Shown: positions 1 to 8,063, counted from the first letter of the stretch. The stretch: DNA of 64,000 nucleotides from Planobacterium oryzisoli (GCF_015354315.1 NZ_JADKYY010000003.1:1-64000), one strand, 5' to 3'. Made by a program: numbers and translations. The notes: generated by a model not told the origin, from the letters alone.

Positions 1-78
1 CTGAGGTACCAACTCATCGATAGAGGGCGGGAAAAGCCAGAGTTGGTCTTGGTTGTATTCTTTGAAAGTAGGTCGCAT
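1..78 (-). mobile_element. IS1182-like transposase, 5' end only (cut by window edge)
   Basis: Reading leftward from an ATG at 78-76, 26 codons are open to the window edge. The protein begins MRPTFKEYNQDQ and continues with L-W-L-F-P-P-S-I-D-E-L-V-P. This N-terminus, a short K-x-Y-x-Q-x-Q start followed by a L-x-P-x-S-I-D-E-L-V-P segment, is typical of IS1182/IS5-type DDE transposases. The catalytic domain lies outside the window, so family and intactness cannot be judged. A promoter and a possible inverted-repeat end lie just to the right (97-130). Confidence 0.65.
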
Positions 79-96
79 CTTGTTGATTATCAGTAA

Positions 97-127
97 TAAA
101 GATACAAAATACCTCCTAATTATGCAA
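97..127 (-). promoter_or_regulatory. Putative promoter of the IS transposase
   Basis: On the minus strand TTG (127-125) is followed after 20 nt by TATCTTTA (104-97), close to the Bacteroidota -33/-7 consensus TTG/TAnnTTTG. The transposase ATG lies 18 nt further. The TTG is part of GTTGCATAATT, which may belong to the terminal inverted repeat of the element; the other end is not visible. Confidence 0.5.
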
Positions 128-153
128 CACTAAAACCTCCTAAAATGAAAAAA

Positions 154-190
154 CCGCCTCAATTTAGTATTGAGACGGCTTCTTTTTTAT
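154..190 (+). terminator. Rho-independent terminator, gene upstream not in window
   Basis: CCGCCTCAAT (154-163) pairs with ATTGAGACGG (169-178) at nine of ten positions around a 5-nt loop, followed by CTTCTTTTTT. An A-run precedes the stem, so it could also work leftward. No gene inside the window ends here; it probably terminated a plus-strand gene now separated from it by the IS element. Confidence 0.7.
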
Positions 191-220
191 ATTTACTCCT
201 GCAAGACTTCCTAGCTAACC

Positions 221-727
221 GTGCGCGATAAAGAATTAAGACTAAGAGAATTTACCTCATCGGACGCTGCTGCTCTGACCCTTTTGGCCAATAACCGAAA
301 GCTCTGGCAGAACCTATCCGACCGGTTTCCACACCCCTACCGTATAGAGCACGCAAACGCCTTCATAGATTCCGTTCTCACCGGTGACTCGACCCATACC
401 TTTGTAGTGGAATATCAGGGAGAACTCGCAGGAGTGATCGGAGCAATACTCCAAACAGATGTCTACCGAAAAAACATCGAAATAGGCTACTGGATTGGAG
501 AAAAATTTTGGGGCAAAGGACTCTCTACCCGCGCGCTAGGTTTATACCTCGAGTACCTACGATCCCAAGACGACTTCCACCGGGTATTTGCCCGGGTGTT
601 TGCGCCCAACAAAGCCTCCATGAAAGTCCTAGAAAACAATGGATTCTCCCTTGAGGGAATTTCACGCGAAGCTGCATTTAAAGACAACAGGTTCTTAGAT
701 GTGCACACCTTTTCGTTACTTCTATAG
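221..727 (+). CDS. GNAT-family N-acetyltransferase (RimJ/RimL type)
   Basis: A 168-residue protein with the full length and layout of RimJ/RimL-like acetyltransferases: R-x-F...D-A near the N-terminus, a central beta-bulge region, and an acetyl-CoA loop segment IGYWIGEKFWGKGLSTRAL around residues 88-106, followed by N-x-x-S and a C-terminal hydrophobic strand. The start is GTG at 221; an in-frame TAG at 212-214 leaves no earlier start. Such enzymes acetylate amino groups of protein N-termini or small molecules; the substrate cannot be told from sequence. It stands alone, after an orphan terminator and before recQ, and no promoter is obvious in the 30 bases upstream. Confidence 0.85.
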   Translation: MRDKELRLREFTSSDAAALTLLANNRKLWQNLSDRFPHPYRIEHANAFIDSVLTGDSTHTFVVEYQGELAGVIGAILQTDVYRKNIEIGYWIGEKFWGKGLSTRALGLYLEYLRSQDDFHRVFARVFAPNKASMKVLENNGFSLEGISREAAFKDNRFLDVHTFSLLL

Positions 728-795
728 AAAGCAAAAAATAAAAATGCCCCCTAGCGTGTTTTATTTCCAGGGGTAGAGGAAACGGTTTAAATGCG

Positions 796-803
796 TATTT
801 TTA
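796..803 (+). promoter_or_regulatory. -7 box of recQ, four bases before GTG start
   Basis: TATTTTTA matches TAnnTTTG except for the last base. Only ACCC separates it from the GTG at 808, which would put the transcript start at or next to the start codon. No clear -33 TTG is seen at the expected distance. Confidence 0.4.
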
Positions 804-807
804 ACCC

Positions 808-2709
808 GTGAACAGCGCCACCTCACTTCAATCTCTAAAACATTCCACCCTACTGCATTTTTGGGGACATCATTCCTTTCGCCCGCTGCAGAGTGAAGCC
901 ATTGATTCGCTCCTGGAAGGTAGTGATACCACAGTGCTGCTTCCCACAGGAGCAGGAAAATCCCTTTGCTACCAGCTCCCGGCCCTTCTTTTGGAAGGTA
1001 CCGCCCTGGTGGTATCTCCGCTCATCGCCCTGATGCGTGATCAGGTACAGCAGCTGCGATCCATGGGTATCGAGGCCGAACTGCTCGTATCCTCCATGGA
1101 GGACCACGAAATGGAAACGGTACTTGGCCTTTGCCGGGAGGGAGTAACGAAGTTGCTGTTCGTGGCACCGGAACGGCTCAGCAGCAGAAAATTTCGCACG
1201 CAAATGGAAGATATTCCTATCTCCTTCATTGCCGTGGACGAGGCGCACTGCATTTCAGAGTGGGGACAGGACTTCAGGCCCAACTACCGCCACATCAAAA
1301 CGTTTCGTGAACAGGTAAAACCAGTGCCCATCATAGCCCTTACGGCAACCGCTACACCTTCCGTACTCTTTGAGATCAAAGAACGGCTTGGACTTTCTAA
1401 GCCTCGGTCTTTCTCCCAAAGCTTTCGAAGGGAGAACCTATCGCTTTTCTTTGAGCAGACCTTAGAACCTTTCGAGCGGGTATATCAGTTGCTCTCTGGA
1501 GCCAGACAAAGCGCCTTGGTGTATTGCCGCACCCGTAAGCAAACGGAACTACTCACCCAAATGCTCCTAAACAAGGGGCTAGGCAATGTAGACTACTACC
1601 ACGCGGGTCTAAGCAGTGGCCTGCGTACTAAAAAGCAGAAACAATGGCTGGAGAGTCCTGCTAAAATCCTTGTGGCCACCAATGCCTTTGGTATGGGTAT
1701 CGACAAACAAGACCTGCACACCGTCATCCACCTTTCCCCGCCGCAATCCATCGAGAACTACTACCAGGAAGTCGGACGTGCAGGAAGGGATGGAAAGCCT
1801 TCCTTTGCCTTCCTTCTCTATAGCCAACCTGCCTTAACTACGATGGATTCGCTACTGGAACGCTCCATTGCCTCCCGAGTAGAATTCTATAAAATCACTT
1901 CTCTTCTTTATTCCCTCTGCCAGATAGCGGACGGAGAACGCCCCGAGCGTACCTACTATATGCCTACGGAAAAAATAGAACGTCTAAGTGGATGCCATCC
2001 TCAGAAAATACGCGGAGTAGTGGAATTCCTTCACAACCAAGAGCTGCTCTTTCTTAAAGACTACCCCGGTCCCAGTACGCTGCAGATTCATATGGCTGCG
2101 GAAGAGATCGACGATCTAGCACCTTCCCAATCCGCCTTTCTGGAAGCACTCACAAGGGCTCTTCCTGGAGTTCTTTCCTTTCCCATACCCTTCCAGCCCA
2201 AGGCATTAAGTGAGAAGCTTCAGACTTCTTGGGAGCAGATAAAGGTTAAATTGGAGGAATTATCCACGCAGCAACTTCTCACCTATACGGACGGGGAACG
2301 CTCCACTTTGCGCTTTTTAACTCCCAGGAGCGCCCGTGACCTGGAAGGAAAATTCTACCAGCTCTATGAGCGTATCCAACAGAGCAAGGTCCGAAAGTGG
2401 GAAGAGATGAAGCACTTTGTGCTGGAGAATACGCGCTGTAAGATGGAAATGATCCTTGCGTATTTTAAAGAATCCTCGCCCACGCGATGCGGGCAGTGCT
2501 CTGTCTGCCGCAGAGACCGAAGTGCCCTGGAGGGCAGCAGCGCAGAGAGTGACATACTTAGTGCCCTATCTGAGGGACCTGCCACCTTGGAGATGCTTTC
2601 CAATGCCTTCCCTTTCCATGCACGCAGCGAGCTGCAGCAAAGGCTCATCTACCTGCTCGACGAAGGTCTGGTACGTATGGTGAATTTTAAAACCTATGCC
2701 TTGGCCTAA
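808..2709 (+). CDS. recQ: ATP-dependent DNA helicase RecQ, short form without HRDC
   Basis: A 633-residue 3'-5' DNA helicase for replication-fork repair and recombination. Visible motifs are Walker A LLPTGAGKS (44-52), the DEAH box with A-V-D-E-A-H (142-147), the aromatic-rich loop after it (S-E-W-G-Q-D-F-R-P), and motif VI Q-E-V-G-R-A-G-R-D-G. The RecQ zinc site is present as C544, C561, C564, C567. A winged-helix-like segment follows, then the protein ends, so the HRDC domain of longer RecQ proteins is missing. This short form is common in Bacteroidota. The start is GTG at 808, supported by a -7 box four bases upstream. The next gene, fmt, starts 41 bases downstream but has its own promoter inside that gap. 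Confidence 0.93.
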   Translation: MNSATSLQSLKHSTLLHFWGHHSFRPLQSEAIDSLLEGSDTTVLLPTGAGKSLCYQLPALLLEGTALVVSPLIALMRDQVQQLRSMGIEAELLVSSMEDHEMETVLGLCREGVTKLLFVAPERLSSRKFRTQMEDIPISFIAVDEAHCISEWGQDFRPNYRHIKTFREQVKPVPIIALTATATPSVLFEIKERLGLSKPRSFSQSFRRENLSLFFEQTLEPFERVYQLLSGARQSALVYCRTRKQTELLTQMLLNKGLGNVDYYHAGLSSGLRTKKQKQWLESPAKILVATNAFGMGIDKQDLHTVIHLSPPQSIENYYQEVGRAGRDGKPSFAFLLYSQPALTTMDSLLERSIASRVEFYKITSLLYSLCQIADGERPERTYYMPTEKIERLSGCHPQKIRGVVEFLHNQELLFLKDYPGPSTLQIHMAAEEIDDLAPSQSAFLEALTRALPGVLSFPIPFQPKALSEKLQTSWEQIKVKLEELSTQQLLTYTDGERSTLRFLTPRSARDLEGKFYQLYERIQQSKVRKWEEMKHFVLENTRCKMEMILAYFKESSPTRCGQCSVCRRDRSALEGSSAESDILSALSEGPATLEMLSNAFPFHARSELQQRLIYLLDEGLVRMVNFKTYALA

Positions 2710-2714
2710 AGAAG

Positions 2715-2745
2715 TTGGTGCAATACCAAGGATTGGATATCTTTG
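2715..2745 (+). promoter_or_regulatory. Promoter of fmt (TTG-N20-TATCTTTG)
   Basis: TTG at 2715-2717 is followed after exactly 20 nt by TATCTTTG (2738-2745), a full match to the Bacteroidota consensus. The fmt ATG at 2751 begins five bases after the -7 box, implying a leaderless or nearly leaderless transcript. Confidence 0.7.
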
Positions 2746-2750
2746 GGGCT

Positions 2751-3698
2751 ATGAAACCACTTCGCGTTGTGTTCTTTGGAACACCAGACTTTGCAGTTGA
2801 ATCTTTAAATGCCATCGTCGAATCTTCCCATCAGGTAGTAGGCGTGGTCACCGCACCAGACAAAGCCTCGGGCAGAGGCCAAAAGATCCACTTCACTGCG
2901 GTAAAGAATTATGCCCTTGAGAAAGGACTTTTGCTTTTCCAGCCCGAAAAATTAAAAGACGATGCTTTTCTTAAGCAAATGCAGGATCTTCAGGCCGACG
3001 TCTTTGTTGTGGTAGCCTTTAGAATGATGCCCCAGGTACTGTTTAGTCTCCCTAAGAAAGGTACCTTCAACCTCCACGCCTCCCTGCTTCCCCACTACCG
3101 GGGCGCGGCACCGATAAACTACGCTCTGATCAATGGAGAAACCACTACGGGAGTGACTACCTTCTTTATTAACGAGCGTATCGACGAAGGAAGCATTCTT
3201 CTGCAGCAGGAGCAGGAAATCCATCCAGAAGACACGGCAGGTACGCTGCACGATAAACTGATGCATCTAGGAGCCCACTTGGTAGTAAAGACTCTGGATG
3301 GGATCTCTGAAGGGGTACTCACCCCTACGGCGCAGCAGTCTGTCCAGCAGCCCAGGACCGCACATAAGATCTTTAAGGCCGACACGAAGATCGACTGGAA
3401 CTGTACTGCTATCCAACTACACAATTTTATTCGCGGCCTCTCTCCTTATCCTGCTGCATTCACTGAAGTTATGATTGGTGAGGAAAAAAGGACACTCAAG
3501 GTCTATGCGGGGTACGTGGCCTCTACCTCTGCGCAGGGAGATAAAAAGACGATAGAACGTACAAAAGATGCTCTTCTTATTCCATTCCCGCAGGGGATCT
3601 ACGCCGTGACCGATCTACAGATCGAAGGAAAGAAACGCATGAAAGCAGGGGACTTTCTCAACGGCCTTGCTCCAGAGACCATCCTTACCAGAGTATAG
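2751..3698 (+). CDS. fmt: Methionyl-tRNA formyltransferase
   Basis: A 315-residue enzyme that formylates Met-tRNAfMet for translation initiation using 10-formyl-tetrahydrofolate. The start was placed at ATG 2751, giving the family-typical opening MKPLRVVFFGTPDFAV; an in-frame GTG at 2715 would add 12 residues that lie across the promoter. The catalytic triad is visible as N107 and H109 in F-N-L-H-A-S-L-L-P and D145 in E-R-I-D-E-G. The C-terminal tRNA-binding domain follows (about 205-315). It ends at 3698 and converges with the riboflavin gene across a strong hairpin. Confidence 0.95.
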   Translation: MKPLRVVFFGTPDFAVESLNAIVESSHQVVGVVTAPDKASGRGQKIHFTAVKNYALEKGLLLFQPEKLKDDAFLKQMQDLQADVFVVVAFRMMPQVLFSLPKKGTFNLHASLLPHYRGAAPINYALINGETTTGVTTFFINERIDEGSILLQQEQEIHPEDTAGTLHDKLMHLGAHLVVKTLDGISEGVLTPTAQQSVQQPRTAHKIFKADTKIDWNCTAIQLHNFIRGLSPYPAAFTEVMIGEEKRTLKVYAGYVASTSAQGDKKTIERTKDALLIPFPQGIYAVTDLQIEGKKRMKAGDFLNGLAPETILTRV

Positions 3699-3710
3699 AG
3701 GCCACAGAAA

Positions 3711-3738
3711 AGCCGGGTCTGCAAGCAGCAGCCCGGCT
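3711..3738. terminator. Hairpin between convergent fmt and ribB-like gene
   Basis: AGCCGGG-(T)-CTGC (3711-3722) pairs with GCAG-CCCGGCT (3728-3738) as an 11-bp stem with one bulge. There is no long T-run on either side, but the position between two converging genes suggests a shared terminator. Confidence 0.55.
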
Positions 3739-3765
3739 AATTCGTTATAGCTACAGCCCTGTTTT

Positions 3766-4887
3766 CTAAAGTTCCACCAATTCAGTTACTTCCACGTCAT
3801 AGCCTCCTACAACCGGCTTTAGATTAGGACTTTGGGTAATGACCCGAAATTTATTTATGCCTAGATTCTTAAGGATTTGCGTACCTATTCCGTAATCCCG
3901 GAAATTGGATGCTAGGGTTGGGCGCTGCTCTGCGCCGTCCTGGAAATCCAAGAACTGCTGGAGCTTACGCATTGTATTTTCTGTATTGGAAACATTGTTA
4001 ATGAAGATTAGAGCTCCCTTGCCCTCCTGGTTAATCATTCGCGTCACTTTTTCCAATAGTGGCTTTTCCCCTGTGGTAAGCCTGCTTAGTACATCGAAAT
4101 ACGAATTGGAAGCCTGAACACGTACCAGAACCGGTTCCTCTGGAGTCCAGGTTCCTTTGGTCAGGGCAAAGTGGATCTGCTCGGTGCTGGTCTCACGGAA
4201 GGCAAAAAACCGGTAGTCCCCATAAAACGTACGCACATCACGCTCTTCAATACGTTCAATAAGATTTCCTTTCTGCAGTAGGTATTGGATCAGATCCTCT
4301 ATCGAGACAATCTTCAAATCGTGCTTCTTAGCCAAAACCATAAGCTCGGGCAGACGGGCCATGGAACCGTCCTCGTTCATGATCTCACAAATAACTCCTC
4401 CTTCCTTGAGTCCCGCCAGTTTGGTCAGATCAATGGCAGCCTCGGTATGTCCTGCTCTTTTCAAAACCCCTCCCTTTCGCGCACGCAGAGGAAAAATGTG
4501 CCCTGGGCGCATGAAATCACTCGGTTTGGTTTTCTCATCCATCAAGGCAAGAATCGTCTTGGAGCGGTCACTTGCAGAAATTCCGGTCGAAACGCCCTCC
4601 CCTAAGAGGTCCACTGAAACCGTAAAGGCGGTCTCTTTTGGATCGGAGCTTCGACTCACCATAATGTCTAGACCTAGTTCGTCGCAGCGTTTTTCCGGTA
4701 GCGGCGTACATATTAGTCCCCTTCCGTGAATGGTCATAAAATTGATGATTTCGGGGGTGGTCAGCTCCGCGGCAGAGAGAAAGTCACCCTCGTTTTCACG
4801 GTTTTCATCGTCTACTACTATGATTACTTTTCCGGCTCGTAGGTCCTGGATAGCTTCCGGTATGCTATTGAGTTGTATATCTGACAT
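3766..4887 (-). CDS. ribB: RibBX-like: DHBP synthase with zinc-less GTP cyclohydrolase II-like half
   Basis: A 373-residue two-domain protein. The N-terminal half (1-205) is 3,4-dihydroxy-2-butanone 4-phosphate synthase of riboflavin synthesis, with D-D-E-N-R-E-N-E-G-D (26-35), R-A-G-H-T-E-A (144-150) and G-V-I-C-E-I (164-169) intact. The C-terminal half (about 210-373) aligns in layout with GTP cyclohydrolase II, but the zinc-binding S-E-C...R-C-D-C-G region is replaced by A-S-N-S-Y-F-D-V-L-S-R-L (259-270), and the half contains no cysteine. It should lack cyclohydrolase activity, like the RibBX proteins described in Proteobacteria. A separate ribA would then be needed elsewhere. The start is ATG 4887 (family-like MSDI...); an ATG at 4929 lies upstream of the -7 box. 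Confidence 0.88.
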   Translation of the reverse strand: MSDIQLNSIPEAIQDLRAGKVIIVVDDENRENEGDFLSAAELTTPEIINFMTIHGRGLICTPLPEKRCDELGLDIMVSRSSDPKETAFTVSVDLLGEGVSTGISASDRSKTILALMDEKTKPSDFMRPGHIFPLRARKGGVLKRAGHTEAAIDLTKLAGLKEGGVICEIMNEDGSMARLPELMVLAKKHDLKIVSIEDLIQYLLQKGNLIERIEERDVRTFYGDYRFFAFRETSTEQIHFALTKGTWTPEEPVLVRVQASNSYFDVLSRLTTGEKPLLEKVTRMINQEGKGALIFINNVSNTENTMRKLQQFLDFQDGAEQRPTLASNFRDYGIGTQILKNLGINKFRVITQSPNLKPVVGGYDVEVTELVEL

Positions 4888-4904
4888 TTTCGTGTAATAA
4901 TATG

Positions 4905-4912
4905 CAAATATA
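4905..4912 (-). promoter_or_regulatory. -7 box of the ribB-like gene
   Basis: TATATTTG on the minus strand, 17 bases before the ATG at 4887. It excludes the longer reading frame starting at 4929. No TTG at the ideal -33 distance. Confidence 0.5.
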
Positions 4913-4949
4913 CGCCGACTGTACTGCAAAAAAAAATTATCCTGGAGGC

Positions 4950-4980
4950 TTCGGCACTTAAAAAATAATTAGTAGATTTG
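4950..4980 (+). promoter_or_regulatory. Putative promoter of tRNA-Cys
   Basis: TAGATTTG (4973-4980) matches the -7 consensus and lies 14 bases before the mature tRNA 5' end. TTC (4950-4952), one mismatch from TTG, is 20 nt upstream of it. Confidence 0.5.
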
Positions 4981-4994
4981 CACTCCAACAAAAG

Positions 4995-5065
4995 GGTACT
5001 TTGGCCGAGTGGTTAGGCAGTGGTCTGCAACACCATCTACAGCGGTTCGAATCCGCTAGGTACCT
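4995..5065 (+). tRNA. tRNA-Cys (anticodon GCA)
   Basis: A 71-nt cloverleaf without encoded CCA. The acceptor stem GGTACTT (4995-5001) pairs with AGGTACC (5058-5064) with one U-G pair, discriminator U at 5065. The D arm is GCC/GGC, the anticodon stem GTGGT/ACCAT (5020-5024/5032-5036) with loop CTGCAAC and anticodon GCA, and the T arm AGCGG-TTCGAAT-CCGCT (5041-5057). U73 and GCA are the cysteine identity elements. Confidence 0.96.
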
Positions 5066-5202
5066 CTAGTAGCAATGCAATTATCTTATATACAGGTAAT
5101 TGCATTTTTATTTCCTGCTCTTTCAAGCACTTTAACATTTTTTTAACAATACTTTGGCAGCACTCTTGTCTTATCTGTAGCGAACCGATTAAAGTTACCG
5201 AT

Positions 5203-5739
5203 ATGAGACACATTTTACTAATAGGCGCTTTTTCTGCAATGGCACTTACTTCATGTACGAAGGAAGATACTACTGCGCAGAAAACGCTAGAGCAAGAAAA
5301 AATGGAATACCAAGCCAGGCAATTAGATATTGAAAGACAGAAGCTGGCTATAGAGAAAGAAAAGATCGCCTTTGAGCGCGCTAAAGACAGCATCGAGAAG
5401 GTGGAACAACAAAAAGCGCAGGCCAGCGTAGCGCGGACTGCTGCAGCGCCCGTTCGCGAGCGCGTAGTGGAACGTACGGTGTACCGTAACAACTCGACTG
5501 CCTCTTCGGGTTCCTATGAGGGAGCATCCGATGGAACCTATACCCAGGCACCTGAAAGACAAGGCATTAGTAAGGCCGCCAAAGGAACTATTATTGGTAC
5601 GGTGGGTGGAGCTGCTGCCGGTGCGATCATCAATAAACGAAACAGAGGCGCCGGAGCCGTTATAGGAGGTATTGTAGGTGGAGCCACCGGCTATACCATC
5701 GGACGTGCTGCCGACCGTAGGGACGGAAGGGTGCAGTAA
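5203..5739 (+). CDS. Lipoprotein with coiled coil and glycine-zipper C-terminus
   Basis: A 178-residue predicted lipoprotein. The start is ATG 5203 because it gives a signal peptide ending in the lipobox L-T-S-C; the reading frame extends back into the tRNA, which is not plausible. After the cysteine comes a charged heptad-rich stretch (about residues 25-75, many E, K, Q) that should form a coiled coil, then an Ser/Thr-rich linker, then a glycine-zipper segment (about 123-172) with repeated G-x-x-x-G such as G-T-V-G-G-A-A-A-G and G-G-I-V-G-G-A-T-G. This resembles YMGG-like envelope proteins of unknown function. It is followed by a strong terminator at 5791. Confidence 0.8.
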   Translation: MRHILLIGAFSAMALTSCTKEDTTAQKTLEQEKMEYQARQLDIERQKLAIEKEKIAFERAKDSIEKVEQQKAQASVARTAAAPVRERVVERTVYRNNSTASSGSYEGASDGTYTQAPERQGISKAAKGTIIGTVGGAAAGAIINKRNRGAGAVIGGIVGGATGYTIGRAADRRDGRVQ

Positions 5740-5790
5740 AAAAAAGCAAAAGGATTAATTTTTCATCATAGCAGCTATTTTATGCAAGAA

Positions 5791-5819
5791 ACGCAAGGAA
5801 AAAACCCTTGCGTTTTTTT
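5791..5819 (+). terminator. Terminator of the glycine-zipper lipoprotein gene
   Basis: ACGCAAGG (5791-5798) pairs perfectly with CCTTGCGT (5806-5813), followed by a T-run to 5819. Confidence 0.9.
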
Positions 5820-5865
5820 GTGGGGTTAATTCCCGACCTAGCCCTTTAGCTGCGGGTTAAATTGT

Positions 5866-5873
5866 TATATTTG
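5866..5873 (+). promoter_or_regulatory. -7 box of the aroC unit
   Basis: TATATTTG, a full match to TAnnTTTG, ends four bases before the aroC ATG at 5878. A TTTAG at 5845-5849 is the nearest -33-like sequence. The geometry predicts a leaderless transcript. Confidence 0.55.
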
Positions 5874-5877
5874 TTGT

Positions 5878-6942
5878 ATGCAAACACTTGGGAATTACTT
5901 AAAGCTTACCACCTTTGGCGAGAGCCACGGCAAAGCGTACGGAGGCATCCTCTCGAATTTTCCTGCGGGCATAACCCTGGATCTGGAAAAAGTGCAGCAG
6001 GCTCTAAACCGTCGCAGGCCAGGCCAAAGCCCTATTGTGACCCAGCGAAACGAGTCCGATACGGTAGAGCTGCTCTCCGGGATATTTGAAGGAAAAACCA
6101 CCGGGATGCCCATAGGCTTTATCATCCGTAATGAAAACCAGCGCAGCAAAGACTACACGCACCTGGAAAATGCCCTAAGGCCCAGTCATTCGGACTACAC
6201 CCTGGAGGAAAAGTTTGGACACCGCGATTACCGCGGAGGAGGACGCTCCTCGGCTAGGGAAACCAGCAATTGGGTGGTGGCAGGAGAAATCTGCCGCCAA
6301 CTTCTCCCCTCGGTCTCCATCACCGCGTATGTAAGCGGGGTAGGTACCATTACACTGGATAAGGAATGGCAGCAACTGGATTTTTCCCTTCGTGAAGAGA
6401 ACCCGGTTCGGTGCCCCGACCCTGAAAAAGCACAGGAAATGGAAGAGCTTATACGCAAGGTACGCAAGGAGGGAGATACCGTAGGCGGGGTAGTGAGCTG
6501 TGTGGTGGAAAACGTTCCTAAATCGCTTGGAGAACCCGTGTTCCAAAAACTTCATGCCCAGCTAGGACATGCTATGCTAAGCATCAATGCCGTGAAAGGT
6601 TTTTCCTACGGCAGTGGTTTCTTATCTGCGCAAATGCGCGGCTCGGAGCACAACGATATATTTAACGAAGACTTCACTACACGAACCAACCACTCCGGCG
6701 GTATTCAAGGGGGCATCTCCAATGGCATGCCCATTACGTTTCAGGTAGCCTTCAAGCCCGTAGCCACCTTGCTACGACCGCAGCAAAGCTATACAATAAG
6801 CGGAACTCCCACTACCTTGGAGGGAAAAGGACGCCACGACCCCTGCGTCGTACCCCGGGCAGTTCCCGTGGTGGAAGCCCTTGCGGCATTCGTTCTTGCC
6901 GATATGTATCTAATCAACCAAGGAAGAAAAATAGAGTTATAA
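5878..6942 (+). CDS. aroC: Chorismate synthase
   Basis: A 354-residue enzyme converting 5-enolpyruvylshikimate 3-phosphate to chorismate with reduced FMN, the last shikimate step. Signature segments are T-F-G-E-S-H-G near residue 12-18, [17 protein letters not shown] in the middle, [12 protein letters not shown] (about 280), and [10 protein letters not shown] near 320. Length is as expected for the family. The start ATG follows the -7 box by four bases. Nine bases separate it from the next gene, so it leads a four-gene unit ending at the 8514 terminator. Confidence 0.96.
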   Translation: MQTLGNYLKLTTFGESHGKAYGGILSNFPAGITLDLEKVQQALNRRRPGQSPIVTQRNESDTVELLSGIFEGKTTGMPIGFIIRNENQRSKDYTHLENALRPSHSDYTLEEKFGHRDYRGGGRSSARETSNWVVAGEICRQLLPSVSITAYVSGVGTITLDKEWQQLDFSLREENPVRCPDPEKAQEMEELIRKVRKEGDTVGGVVSCVVENVPKSLGEPVFQKLHAQLGHAMLSINAVKGFSYGSGFLSAQMRGSEHNDIFNEDFTTRTNHSGGIQGGISNGMPITFQVAFKPVATLLRPQQSYTISGTPTTLEGKGRHDPCVVPRAVPVVEALAAFVLADMYLINQGRKIEL

Positions 6943-6951
6943 CCTTTACAT

Positions 6952-7521
6952 ATGCAAATGAAAAAATACTGGGATAAGGCCCTTACCTTCGAGCAATATC
7001 TAGAAGTAAACAAACAGCGACTGGAAAATCCTAGCGACCAACAGGAAAAAGATTTCGCACCCTACTACGAATTAGCGGAGCAGCGCATGGGGCGTGCCAT
7101 AAAAACATTCAAAGCCGACCCGGCGCAGCAGGCTCTCCTTCTCACTAAGGGGTTCAAAGGCAAGGTGCTGATCATCTCCGAGCCTTGGTGTGGGGATGCC
7201 AGCCAGACCGTACCCTCGGTCGTGGCATTTTTCCAAGACTACAATCCGGTACGCATTTTCCTGCGCGACAGTGACCCGAGCCTCATTGAGCAGTACCTCA
7301 CCGAGGGTACGCAGTCCATTCCAATAGTGGTGCTTCTGGACGAGAACTACCAGCCTATCGACCATTGGGGACCACGTCCCCGTTACGGTCAGCAGCTTCT
7401 AAAAAAATTCAAGGCAGACCCCCAGGGGTATCCAAAGGAAGAGTTTTATAACGATCTGCAGGTTTACTATGCCAAGAACCGAGGAAAGGATGCCATCGCT
7501 GAAATTTTAGAACTTTTGTAA
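6952..7521 (+). CDS. Thioredoxin-fold protein with a single active-site cysteine
   Basis: A 189-residue cytosolic protein of the thioredoxin-like group common in Bacteroidota (Thioredoxin_9 type). The strand-plus-active-site segment reads V-L-I-I-S-E-P-W-C-G-D-A-S-Q (about 72-85), with only one cysteine where thioredoxin has C-G-P-C, and the cis-proline strand appears as T-Q-S-I-P-I-V-V-L-L. It therefore cannot form the usual dithiol and may act as a monothiol or a binding protein. ATG 6952 was used; ATG 6958 two codons later is also possible. It lies nine bases after aroC and eleven before a TlpA-like gene in the same unit. Confidence 0.75.
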   Translation: MQMKKYWDKALTFEQYLEVNKQRLENPSDQQEKDFAPYYELAEQRMGRAIKTFKADPAQQALLLTKGFKGKVLIISEPWCGDASQTVPSVVAFFQDYNPVRIFLRDSDPSLIEQYLTEGTQSIPIVVLLDENYQPIDHWGPRPRYGQQLLKKFKADPQGYPKEEFYNDLQVYYAKNRGKDAIAEILELL

Positions 7522-7532
7522 AAATTGAAACC

Positions 7533-8063
7533 ATGAAAAAAAACCTGATTTATTTTATCGTGTTAGCTCTTTTAGGGGCCGTGTTTTTCATACCGGGGGT
7601 GAAGGATAACCTCTTTCCGGTGGCAGAGATTGAAAGTGCCGTAAAGGTAGAGGACAAGGACTATGATGTGGTACTTAAAGGAGTTAATGTGCCAAGTACC
7701 AACCTTAAGAACCTGCGGGGTAAGAAACTCATGTTCCTTAATTTTTGGGGAACCTGGTGCGCCCCCTGCCGAGAAGAGTGGCCAAGCATTGAGGCGCTCT
7801 ACCAAAGCAAAAAAGACGACATGGAATTCGTACTGATCGCCATGCTGGACCAGGAGCAGGACGTAAGGAAATTTATTAAGGAAAACAACTACACCGCACC
7901 GGTATACCTTGCGCAGAGCCCTATCGAAGGAAAGATTCTACCCAAAGTATATCCTACTACCTTTATCCTGGATCCCTCCGGCAGAATCATCTCCAAGGAA
8001 ACTTCCACAAAAGACTGGAATGCCCAGTCCGTACATGACTTCCTGGCTCCTTTCCTCAAGTAA
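7533..8063 (+). CDS. TlpA/ResA-like thiol-disulfide oxidoreductase, membrane anchored
   Basis: A 176-residue protein with an N-terminal hydrophobic segment (about 4-22) that acts as signal anchor, then a thioredoxin domain with F-W-G-T-W-C-A-P-C-R (C76, C79) and the cis-proline region K-V-Y-P-T-T-F-I-L-D. The active site should face the periplasm, where such proteins reduce or isomerise disulfides, for example in cytochrome c maturation. It is third in the aroC unit. Confidence 0.85.
   Translation: MKKNLIYFIVLALLGAVFFIPGVKDNLFPVAEIESAVKVEDKDYDVVLKGVNVPSTNLKNLRGKKLMFLNFWGTWCAPCREEWPSIEALYQSKKDDMEFVLIAMLDQEQDVRKFIKENNYTAPVYLAQSPIEGKILPKVYPTTFILDPSGRIISKETSTKDWNAQSVHDFLAPFLK

Noticed and set aside
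746-775. Terminator after the first GNAT gene (CCCCT/AGGGG)
   Set aside because: Only five pairs with an 18-base loop and no T-run.
5020-5202. Longer start of the glycine-zipper lipoprotein
   Set aside because: It would begin inside tRNA-Cys and would destroy the lipoprotein signal peptide.
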